Shown: piece by piece, positions 1-5,651 of the stretch
How positions within the stretch are numbered: position 1 is the stretch's first letter
Layout: each line of letters begins with the position of its first letter
Origin: Methylobacterium sp.
GTDB taxonomy: Bacteria; Pseudomonadota; Alphaproteobacteria; Rhizobiales; Beijerinckiaceae
Reading direction: 5' to 3'
Length of the DNA stretch: 9,070 nucleotides
NCBI GenBank assembly: GCA_021154065.1
Contig: JAJKJG010000066.1
Location: 1-9,070, forward strand
Program-made: the position numbers and the translations under genes
The notes under the pieces: generated by a model
What the model saw: the letters and a program-made list of their open reading frames with translations, nothing else
What the model was told of the DNA's origin: nothing
Database searches by the model: none

Positions 1-240
1 CCCTTGTGGGGAGGACCGACTCGGCCGAAGGCCGAGCGAGAAGGGGGTCGCCGGGCATGGAGCACCTTGCCGACGAGGGACTCAAAGTCTGTCAGCCGCA
101 GGGGCCGGGCCTGACGGATCGCCTGGGCCTTGCCCCTGCGGCTGATGCACGGCGGGCCGGCTTCGACAGACAGCCCTATGCCCGGCGCCCCCCTCCTCGC
201 TCGGGGCTTCGCCCCGAGTCGGTCCTCCCCCACAAGGGGG
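1..240. repeat. Inverted-repeat element with nested hairpins, cut by the left edge
   Basis: Bases 1-58 and 178-239 are imperfect reverse complements of each other along almost their whole length. Both arms contain the string GAGGACCGACTCGG and both end at the inner side with CGCCGGGCAT. The core holds a second inverted pair: TCAGCCGCAGGGGC at 92-105 and its exact reverse complement at 132-145. A short pair, GTCTGTC at 87-93 and GACAGAC at 165-171, lies around the left and right flanks of that pair. The outer end on the left may continue beyond the window. There is no transposase gene, so this looks like a non-autonomous, palindromic interspersed repeat (MITE- or REP-like). Open frames through it are not credible genes: their translations are low-complexity and rich in Arg, Pro and Gly. 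Family membership cannot be assigned without a genome search. Confidence 0.7.
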
Positions 241-280
241 GAGGGGAATGGCGCGCCGGCTTTGTGTGAATCCGCTAGCG

Positions 281-373
281 CTTGCGGGAGAGGGTCGGGG
301 TGAGGGGGATTCCGGTGCTGGCCCTCACCCGGTCGGCTTTCGCCGACTCGACCTCTCCCGCGAGCGGGAGAGG
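281..373. repeat. Palindromic intergenic repeat at the 3' end of otnI
   Basis: CTTGCGGGAGAGG at 281-293 is answered by CCTCTCCCGCGAG at 352-364 (one mismatch), and GTGAGGG at 300-306 by CCCTCAC at 322-328. The right arm also contains a small hairpin, GTCGGCTTTCGCCGAC at 332-347. Bases 352-373 are nearly self-complementary on their own (CCTCTCCCGC and GCGGGAGAGG). Repeats of this CTTGCGGGAGAGG type are, to my knowledge, common between genes in Hyphomicrobiales. The element ends four bases before the otnI stop, so its hairpins would form in the 3' end of the otnI transcript. There is no T-tract, so it is not a classical intrinsic terminator, though it could protect the mRNA end. Together with the element at 1-240 it fills the 376 gene-free bases at the left edge. 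Confidence 0.7.
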
Positions 374-376
374 TGA

Positions 377-1159
377 TCAGCGCAGCCCCAGTTGCCGCAT
401 CCACTTCAGCCCCGCGACGGTGTCGCCGCGGGGCTTGTACTCGAGGCCGACGAGCCCGCCGTAGCCGATGCGCTCGAGCGCCCGGAAGATCGCCGCGTAA
501 TTGATCTCGTTGTCCTCGTCCGGCTCGGCGCGGTCGGGCACGCCCGCGACCTGGACGTGCCCGATGACGGCGCGGTGCTTCTCCATGCGCCTGATCAGGT
601 CGCCTTCCATGATCTGCACATGGTAGGCGTCGAAGAGGAGCTTCACGTTCGGCGCGCCGATCTCGGCGATGATGCCGGCAAGATCGTCCGAGCGCGAGAC
701 GAGATAGCCCGGCGCGTCGCGCCTGTTCAGCGGCTCGAGCAGAAGCGTCAGCCCGGTGCCGGCGACCTCGCGCGCGGCGCCGCGCAGGTTCGACACGTAG
801 GTGCGCCGCGCCGCCTCGCGGCTCTCCTCCGGGACGATGCCGGCCATGACGTGGATCACCGCGGCGCCGAGCGCCGTCGCGTAGGACACCGCCTGGGCGA
901 AATCGCGCTGGAACTGGTCCTCCCGCCCCGGCACGCCGGCAAACCCCCACTCGCCCTTGGCGCGATCGCCCGGCTGCGTGTTGAGCCCGGTGAGCGCGAC
1001 GCCGGCGCGGTCAAGTCGCTCCTTGAGGACCGGGAGCGGGAACTCGTAGGGGAAATGGCATTCGACCTTGTCGAAGCCCGCGGCCTTCGCTGCGTCGATG
1101 CGGTCGAGGAAGGGGAGGTCCGGAAACAGGAAGGCGATGTTCGCGGTGAAATCGGGCAT
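377..1159 (-). CDS. otnI: 2-oxo-tetronate isomerase (OtnI; hydroxypyruvate isomerase family)
   Basis: A 260-residue TIM-barrel sugar isomerase of the Hyi/OtnI family, full length for that family. It is expected to convert 2-oxo-tetronate to 3-oxo-tetronate in the cytoplasm, the step before the OtnK kinase encoded just upstream. The metal ligands expected for this barrel are all visible: Glu142 (in LLLEPLNRRDAPGY), Asp177 (in FDAYHVQIMEGDL), Gln203 (in GHVQVAG) and Glu240 (in GLEYKP). The N-terminus, with NIAFLF and the FDKVECHFPYE stretch near residue 30, is also typical. The ATG is preceded by AAGGTG (1165-1170) at a five-base spacing, which supports this start. The gene lies 135 bases after otnK on the same strand, with a repeat element between them. 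Sequence alone cannot exclude hydroxypyruvate isomerase (Hyi, EC 5.3.1.22). The DUF1537 kinase neighbour is what favours OtnI (EC 5.3.1.35). Confidence 0.88.
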   Translation of the reverse strand: MPDFTANIAFLFPDLPFLDRIDAAKAAGFDKVECHFPYEFPLPVLKERLDRAGVALTGLNTQPGDRAKGEWGFAGVPGREDQFQRDFAQAVSYATALGAAVIHVMAGIVPEESREAARRTYVSNLRGAAREVAGTGLTLLLEPLNRRDAPGYLVSRSDDLAGIIAEIGAPNVKLLFDAYHVQIMEGDLIRRMEKHRAVIGHVQVAGVPDRAEPDEDNEINYAAIFRALERIGYGGLVGLEYKPRGDTVAGLKWMRQLGLR

Positions 1160-1186
1160 CGTGTCACCTTAGATCAACACAACGGC

Positions 1187-1305
1187 CCTCATGCTGAGGT
1201 GCTCAGGCCGCAGGCCTGAGCCTCGAAGCACGCACGCTCGCGACGCCGCGTCGACATGGTGCGTCCTTCGAGGCTCGCGCTGCGCGCTCGCACCTCAGGA
1301 TGAGG
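1187..1305. repeat. Inverted-repeat element between otnK and otnI, overlapping the otnK 3' end
   Basis: Arms at 1187-1235 and 1259-1305 are imperfect reverse complements over nearly 50 bases. The left arm begins CCTCATGCTGAGGTGC and the right arm ends GCACCTCAGGATGAGG. Both arms share the inner GAGCCTCGAAG / CTTCGAGGCTC and GCACGCAC / GTGCGTCC segments. About 23 bases separate the arms. Repeats carrying this CTCATGCTGAGGTGC...CACCTCAGGATGAG pattern are, to my knowledge, widespread in Bradyrhizobiaceae-like genomes. The right arm runs into the otnK reading frame: the TGA (1295-1297) and the last few codons (a run of serines) lie inside it. No coding capacity is seen in the element itself. Confidence 0.8.
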
Positions 1306-2554
1306 AGGACAGCGCATTTAACGCCTTGGCGAAGAAGTCCGGGGCGCCGAAATTGCCGGACTTGAGCGCCAGCGCAAGCGGCCGCCCGTCGGAGGCGGCG
1401 AGCGCCGGCACGCCGGGGTCGATCTCCGGCCCGATGGCGAGGGCGTCGAGCGACAGCGCCGAGACGACGGCGCCCGAGGTCTCGCCGCCGGCGACGACGA
1501 GGCGCCGCACGCCGTCATAGACGAGCCGCGCCGCGGTCTCGGCGAAGAGCGCGTCGAGCGCCGCCGCGATCGCCTCGCGCCCATGCGCGGCCTGGAGCAG
1601 GCGGACCTTGTCGGGCGCGGCCGAGGAATAGACGAGCGGCGCCTCGCGCTCATGCGCGTGCACGAAGGCGGCAAGCGCTTCCGGCGTGACGGCGCCTTCC
1701 ATGACCGCCTCGACCTCGACCTGCAGCACCGGATGTCCGGCGCGGTGGACCTCGATCTGGGCGAGCGTCGCCTTCGAGCAGGAGCCGGCAAGCACCGCCT
1801 CGGCGCCGTCGACGCCCTGGAAGGCGCTGCCCTTGCCGGTCGCGAGGCCTTGGCGGATGAAGTTGCGCGGCAGCCCGAGCGCGATGCCGGAGCCGCCGGT
1901 GAGGAGCGGCGCCTCGGCGCAGGCATCGCCGATCGCCAGCAGGTCGTCATCCGAGATCGCGTCGACGATGACGAGCCGTTCGCCGCGCTGGGCGCCGCCG
2001 TCGAGCGCCTGGCGGAGCGCCGTTCCGCCCTGGCTCACCACGGACCACGGGACAAGCCCGACCGGCTCTCGCGACTGGCGGGCGAGCCAGCGCCGCAGAT
2101 CAGGGTCGGTCATCGGGTTGAGGGGATGGTTCTCGAGGCCGGATTCGTTGAGGAGCCGGTCGCCGACGAAGAGATGGCCCTGGTAGACGGTGCGGCCGGC
2201 GGTCGGGAACGCCGGGCAGGCGGCGACGCCGCCGACCCCCAGCGCGCGCGCCAGCGCCTCGCCGACCGGGCCGATATTGCCCTCCGGCGTCGAGTCGAAG
2301 GTCGAGCAGTACTTGAACACGAATTGCCGGCAGCCCTGCGCCCGCAGCCACTCGAACGCCTCGATCGAGAGCGCGACCGCGTCGGCCGCCGCGATCGAGC
2401 GGCTCTTCAGCGCCACGACCCCGGCCTCGCAGGTCTCGGGCGCCGGCTTCGTCGGCAAGCCGAGGAACTGCACGGTCGCGAGCCCGCCCTTCGCCAGCGT
2501 GTTGGCGATGTCGCTCGCGCCGGTGAAGTCGTCGGCGATGACGCCTAGGAGCAT
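1295..2554 (-). CDS. otnK: 3-oxo-tetronate kinase OtnK (DUF1537 four-carbon acid sugar kinase)
   Basis: A 419-residue, two-domain kinase of the DUF1537 family, close to the usual length. It should phosphorylate 3-oxo-tetronate with ATP to 3-oxo-tetronate 4-phosphate, which an OtnC aldolase then cleaves and decarboxylates to dihydroxyacetone phosphate. The N-terminal substrate domain shows ADDFTGASD (residues 8-16 region) and KYCSTFDSTPEGNIG (81-95). The C-terminal nucleotide-binding domain shows VVAGGETSGAVV (353-364) and LKSGNFGAPDFF (397-408). The C-terminal SSSS and the stop codon come from an inverted-repeat element, so the native end may have been slightly different. The core is intact. 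The ATG directly precedes the conserved LLGVIADDFTG, although no strong ribosome site stands before it. Upstream lies a 158-base gap holding another repeat, so cotranscription with the SDR gene is uncertain; cotranscription with otnI is likely. No otnC or ltnD is in the window. Confidence 0.92.
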   Translation of the reverse strand: MLLGVIADDFTGASDIANTLAKGGLATVQFLGLPTKPAPETCEAGVVALKSRSIAAADAVALSIEAFEWLRAQGCRQFVFKYCSTFDSTPEGNIGPVGEALARALGVGGVAACPAFPTAGRTVYQGHLFVGDRLLNESGLENHPLNPMTDPDLRRWLARQSREPVGLVPWSVVSQGGTALRQALDGGAQRGERLVIVDAISDDDLLAIGDACAEAPLLTGGSGIALGLPRNFIRQGLATGKGSAFQGVDGAEAVLAGSCSKATLAQIEVHRAGHPVLQVEVEAVMEGAVTPEALAAFVHAHEREAPLVYSSAAPDKVRLLQAAHGREAIAAALDALFAETAARLVYDGVRRLVVAGGETSGAVVSALSLDALAIGPEIDPGVPALAASDGRPLALALKSGNFGAPDFFAKALNALSSSS

Positions 2555-2570
2555 CAGGGCTCACTCACTG

Positions 2571-2701
2571 TGTCATTCCGGGGCGGCGCGCAACGCCGAG
2601 CCCGGAACCCATAAACACGACTGGCTGGAAAGAGGAGTCCATTGCTTTCCGCGTCGGGATGATGGGTTCCGGGCTCGCGCTCCGCGCGCCCCGGAATGAC
2701 A
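2571..2701. repeat. Inverted-repeat element between the SDR gene and otnK
   Basis: The outer ends TGTCATTCCGGGGCG (2571-2585) and its close reverse complement ending at 2701 (CCCCGGAATGACA) bound a 131-base element. The arms run about 2571-2612 and 2662-2701. They pair again at the inner end: GAGCCCGGAACCCAT on the left with ATGGGTTCCGGGCTC at 2662-2676 on the right. The roughly 50-base core (2613-2661) shows no repeat or gene. Repeats with a GTCATTCCGGGGC...GGAACCC pattern are, to my knowledge, very abundant in Bradyrhizobium and relatives. The element fills almost the whole gap between two same-strand genes. Its folded RNA could reduce read-through from the SDR gene into otnK, but no T-tract is present. 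Confidence 0.82.
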
Positions 2702-2712
2702 GTGTGCATTCC

Positions 2713-3483
2713 TCACAGCGTCGACACGAGGTGCCCGCCGTCGACCGGGATCGTCGCGCCGGTCATCCAGCGCGAGGCGTCCGAACAGAGGAGCAGGAAG
2801 GCGCCGTCGAGGTCCTCCGGTTGTCCCAGCCGGCGCATCGGGATGCGCTTCAGCATCGCCTGGCCGTGCTCGGTCGCAAAGAACCCGGCGTTGATGTCGG
2901 TCGCGATGTAGCCCGGTGCGAGCGCGTTGACGCGGATGCCGTAGCGCGCCCATTCGAGCGCGTGCGCCTCAGTCATCTGCACGACGCCGGCCTTCGAGAC
3001 CGCGTAGGCCGCCGTGCCGCCCGAAACCCGGAAGCCGAGGATCGAGGCGATGTTGACGATCGCGCCGCTGCGCTTGGCCTGGCGCCAGCGCTCGGCCGCC
3101 GCGACCGACATGAGCCAGACGCCGCGCAGGTTCGTCGCGACGACGCGGTCGAAGGCCTCCGGCGCGGTTTCGAGCGCGGCGCCGCCGTCGGCGATGCCGG
3201 CGTTGTTGACGAGGACGTCGAGAGGCCCGATCGCCGCCTCGGCGGCGGCAAGCGCCCGCGAGACGGAGCTCTCGTCGGCGACGTCGAGATCGACTGCGAC
3301 CGATTTCTCGGCGCCGGCGGCGTCGAGCTCGCGCCGGAGGGCGTCGAGCCGCTCGCGCCGGCGCGCGCCGATCGCGACCGCGGCGCCGCAGCCCGCAAGG
3401 ACGCGCGCGAAATGGGCGCCGAGCCCGCTCGACGCGCCGGTGACGAAGACGCGCTTGCCTCGGATGCCGGCTGCCAGATCCAT
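2713..3483 (-). CDS. SDR family NAD(P)-dependent oxidoreductase
   Basis: A 256-residue classical short-chain dehydrogenase/reductase with every hallmark. TGASSGLG (residues 15-22) binds the dinucleotide and NNAG is at 93-96. The catalytic tetrad is Asn118, Ser147 (after VNIA), Tyr160 and Lys164 (Y-AVS-K). PGYIATD (190-196) and the C-terminal PVDGG (247-250 region) are typical. Arginines at 41-43, just after the second beta strand (GARRRER), suggest NADP(H) preference, which is inference. The substrate cannot be read from sequence; 3-oxoacyl-reductase-like and sugar-alcohol or acid dehydrogenases share this pattern. The gene starts 22 bases after the cyclase stop, with GAGGGG at a suitable distance before the ATG, so it is probably the last gene of the ABC-cNMP-cyclase operon. 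Its other neighbours are tetronate-catabolism genes, so an alternative role in oxidising a four-carbon acid is possible. Only a flanking repeat separates it from otnK. Confidence 0.9.
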   Translation of the reverse strand: MDLAAGIRGKRVFVTGASSGLGAHFARVLAGCGAAVAIGARRRERLDALRRELDAAGAEKSVAVDLDVADESSVSRALAAAEAAIGPLDVLVNNAGIADGGAALETAPEAFDRVVATNLRGVWLMSVAAAERWRQAKRSGAIVNIASILGFRVSGGTAAYAVSKAGVVQMTEAHALEWARYGIRVNALAPGYIATDINAGFFATEHGQAMLKRIPMRRLGQPEDLDGAFLLLCSDASRWMTGATIPVDGGHLVSTL

Positions 3484-3505
3484 CCCCGCCCCTCGCCTTT
3501 AAGGC

Positions 3506-5188
3506 TCACGCCGCCTCGACTTCGGCCTCACGTTCCGTCAGCGCGCCGACGGCCGTCGCGACGTGGACGGTCAGCATCTCGCCCCTGCCGCGCACCGAGA
3601 TCTCGTGGATCTCGGCGCCCTCGATCGCAAGCCCCGCGGCGCGCACCGTCGCGTCCGAGACGACGAGGACGGATCCGAATTCCTTGTTGAGGCTCTCCAG
3701 GCGGCTTGCGGTGTTCACGGTGTCGCCGAGCGCGGTCAGGCTCGCCGAGCGCTCGGCGCCGACGCGGCCGAGCACGGCCGGGCCCATATGCAGCCCGATC
3801 CCCATGCGCAGACCCTCGCCGAGGGTGGCGTCGAACTCCTTGTTCAGCCGCTCGAGCGCCGCGAACATGTCGCGCGCGGCGTAGAGAGCGGCACGGCTGC
3901 CGGCGCCCCGCGCCGCCGACACGCCGAACAGCGCCATGATGCCGTCGCCCAAGAACTTGTCGACCTCGCCGCCATGGCGCTCGATCGCCTCGCTCATGAC
4001 CTCGAAATAGCGGTTCAGGAGGAACACCGAGTCATACGGGTAGAGCCGTTCCGCCAACGTCGTGAAGCCGCGCAGGTCCGAGAACATCACCGTGATCCGC
4101 CGCTCGACGCCCCAGCGGTACATGTCGCGGCCGGCGACCGGCTCGGCGTCGTGAAGCGGGATCAGCGGGCGCACTTTCAGGGCGTGGTCCGGCCGGATCT
4201 GGCAGGCGAGCCGCACGCCCTCCGGAGCGTGGATGCGCGTCAGCGCCGCCGCTTCGGCCCGGTTCGGCAGCGCGAGCCGGTCCTCGCCCTCGGTGACGAG
4301 CACCCGGCAGGTCGTGCAGCGGCCGCGCCCGCCGCAGACCGACGCATGCGGAACGCCGGCCGCGCGGCTGATTTCGAGAAGCGTCGCCCCCGGCGCGCCG
4401 CGGACGGTGCGCCCCGGATAGGTGATCGCCGGGCCGCGGGTGAACCAGTCGCGCACCCGCATCGCGACGAGCGCCACGGCGGCGGCGCCGAACACGAACC
4501 AGACGCCCATCTTCACCCGGTCGATGAGCGGTCCGCCCTTCTCGAACACGAAATCCGGGACGGTCGGCGGGTTCGCCATCAGGGCGAGCCGGCGCGCACC
4601 CTCCATCCAGCCGGTCAAGGCGACGGTCGGGATCATCACCGCCAGGACCAGAAGCAGCGGGCTCCAGCGCTCGTACCAGGCCTTGGTGCGGAGCCAGAAA
4701 TGCAGGCCGATGACGGCGTGCAGCCACACCACGACGAGCAGGAACGATTGGCTGAAGGCGAGGCCGGGCCAGAGCAGGCTCAACAGCCGGCCATAGGTGT
4801 CGTCGAAACCGTAGAGGCTCGCGAGGCCGCGGGTCGCCGCCACATGGGCGGCGGCGAGGAACGGGATCGACAGGCCGAGCACGATCTGAGCCACCTCCCA
4901 GGGCGCGAGGCGCCAGGTGCGGCGAAGGATCAGCTTCCACAGCGCGAGGCCGACGTGGAGCGCAAGCGCGCCGTAGAGGGCGATCGTGCCCGGCCAGGAG
5001 CGCCAGATCACGCGGCGCACCGCCTGCACCTCCTCCATCGTCTCGACGGAGATGTGGCCGAGCGCGTGGTTGAGGAAATGCGTCAGCGCGAACGTGAAAA
5101 GAACGAGCCCGGTGACGAGCCGCCAGGTCTGCGCATCGCGCAGGCGCGGGTCGCGCAGCCGGCGCGCGAGCCGGGCGGCGGATGCCAC
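3506..5188 (-). CDS. cyaC: Membrane class III adenylate cyclase with histidine-rich six-helix anchor and 2Fe-2S ferredoxin domain (CyaC-like)
   Basis: 560 residues in three parts. Residues about 22-250 form six hydrophobic helices (roughly 22-42, 66-88, 98-118, 141-165, 176-192, 226-246) with candidate heme-ligand histidines: H37/H41/H45 in helix 1, H78 in helix 2, H115 in helix 3, and H157/H163 in helix 4. Residues about 254-345 are a 2Fe-2S ferredoxin with C285, C291, C294 and C329 (Cx5Cx2C, then a distant Cys). Residues about 363-545 are the cyclase: metal-binding Asp371 (FSDLRGF) and Asp415 (KFLGDG), adenine-selecting Lys411, Thr485 at the second purine-selecting site as in class IIIb enzymes, and transition-state Asn492 and Arg496 (TVNTASR). 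All catalytic residues are present, so cAMP synthesis is likely. Sinorhizobium meliloti CyaC, as I recall, has the same layout (diheme-B anchor, binuclear Fe-S cluster) and responds to quinone redox state. The start is GTG, chosen for its strong upstream Shine-Dalgarno. It sits 16 bases after the cNMP-binding gene. Confidence 0.92.
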   Translation of the reverse strand: MASAARLARRLRDPRLRDAQTWRLVTGLVLFTFALTHFLNHALGHISVETMEEVQAVRRVIWRSWPGTIALYGALALHVGLALWKLILRRTWRLAPWEVAQIVLGLSIPFLAAAHVAATRGLASLYGFDDTYGRLLSLLWPGLAFSQSFLLVVVWLHAVIGLHFWLRTKAWYERWSPLLLVLAVMIPTVALTGWMEGARRLALMANPPTVPDFVFEKGGPLIDRVKMGVWFVFGAAAVALVAMRVRDWFTRGPAITYPGRTVRGAPGATLLEISRAAGVPHASVCGGRGRCTTCRVLVTEGEDRLALPNRAEAAALTRIHAPEGVRLACQIRPDHALKVRPLIPLHDAEPVAGRDMYRWGVERRITVMFSDLRGFTTLAERLYPYDSVFLLNRYFEVMSEAIERHGGEVDKFLGDGIMALFGVSAARGAGSRAALYAARDMFAALERLNKEFDATLGEGLRMGIGLHMGPAVLGRVGAERSASLTALGDTVNTASRLESLNKEFGSVLVVSDATVRAAGLAIEGAEIHEISVRGRGEMLTVHVATAVGALTEREAEVEAA

Positions 5189-5195
5189 GGGGATT

Positions 5196-5201
5196 CCCTC
5201 C
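5196..5201 (-). promoter_or_regulatory. Ribosome binding site deciding the GTG start of the cyclase
   Basis: On the minus strand the gap between the cNMP-binding gene stop and the cyclase reads GGAGGG, then seven bases, then GTG at 5188-5186. This near-perfect Shine-Dalgarno sequence at ideal spacing marks the GTG as the start, with no ATG needed, and suggests independent, efficient translation of the cyclase within the operon. Confidence 0.75.
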
Positions 5202-5204
5202 GGC

Positions 5205-5651
5205 TCAGCTGCGCGATTGCCGGGCGAGCTGCGTGTTCATCTTCTCGAGGCGCGAGGCGAGCTCGCGCATCACGGCGATCGACATCTGCGGGAATTGCGT
5301 CAGGAGCTCCAGGAACACCCGCTTGTCGATGCGCAGCGCGGTCGTCGGCGCCGCCGCGACGATGGTCGCCGAGCGCGGGCTGTCCGAGAGGATGCCCATC
5401 TCGCCGACGATCGCGTTCTGGCCGAGCTCGGCGACCTTGATGTCGCCGCCGGGCGAATCGATCGTCACGTCGGCCTTGCCCTGCAGGACGACGTAGGCGG
5501 CGTCGGCGGCGTCGCCCTGTTGGAAGAACTTCTGCCCCTCGGCGAAATTCACCCGCTCGCTGGTGAAGGCGAGCAGCTTCAGGCGGGCCGGATCGATGTC
5601 GCGGAACATCGGCACCTGCCGCAGCGACTGAACCTCGGTTTCCAATGTCAT
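5205..5651 (-). CDS. Stand-alone cyclic nucleotide-binding domain protein
   Basis: A 148-residue protein that is almost entirely one CAP/CRP-type cyclic-nucleotide-binding beta-roll. It opens with a helix and VPMFRDIDPARLKLLA (residues 13-28). It continues through the FAEGQKFFQQGD turn (36-47) and reaches the phosphate-binding cassette: Gly83-Glu84, then PRSAT at 92-96 with Arg93 positioned for the cyclic phosphate. The final helix (about 120-146) is charged and could pair with a partner. There is no helix-turn-helix, kinase or channel domain, so it is an adaptor or regulatory subunit rather than a transcription factor. Its ATG overlaps the ABC-gene stop by four bases (ATGA), a sign of translational coupling. 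It directly precedes the adenylate cyclase, so cAMP made by that cyclase is the obvious ligand (inference). The target is probably the ABC-like protein encoded immediately upstream. Confidence 0.9.
   Translation of the reverse strand: MTLETEVQSLRQVPMFRDIDPARLKLLAFTSERVNFAEGQKFFQQGDAADAAYVVLQGKADVTIDSPGGDIKVAELGQNAIVGEMGILSDSPRSATIVAAAPTTALRIDKRVFLELLTQFPQMSIAVMRELASRLEKMNTQLARQSRS

Noticed and set aside
352..373. Hairpin after otnI as an intrinsic terminator
   Set aside because: The stem is strong, but no T-tract follows in the direction of otnI transcription, and the hairpin is part of a wider repeat element.
1..376. CRISPR-like array at the left edge
   Set aside because: The repeats are inverted pairs, not regularly spaced direct repeats, and no spacer pattern is present.
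6..464. Small plus-strand open frames in the left edge region
   Set aside because: They run through inverted-repeat elements and into the opposite strand of otnI. Neither composition nor a ribosome site supports a gene.
3495..3505. Small palindrome GCCTTTAAGGC between the cyclase and SDR genes
   Set aside because: It is only an 11-base symmetric string with no T-tract, too short to claim as a terminator or operator.
3563..5440. 625-codon open frame on the plus strand, opposite the cyclase and cNMP-binding genes
   Set aside because: It is antisense to genes with clear domains. Its translation is a low-complexity mix of Arg, Ala, His, Asp and Glu with no motif, as expected for the opposite strand of GC-rich coding DNA.
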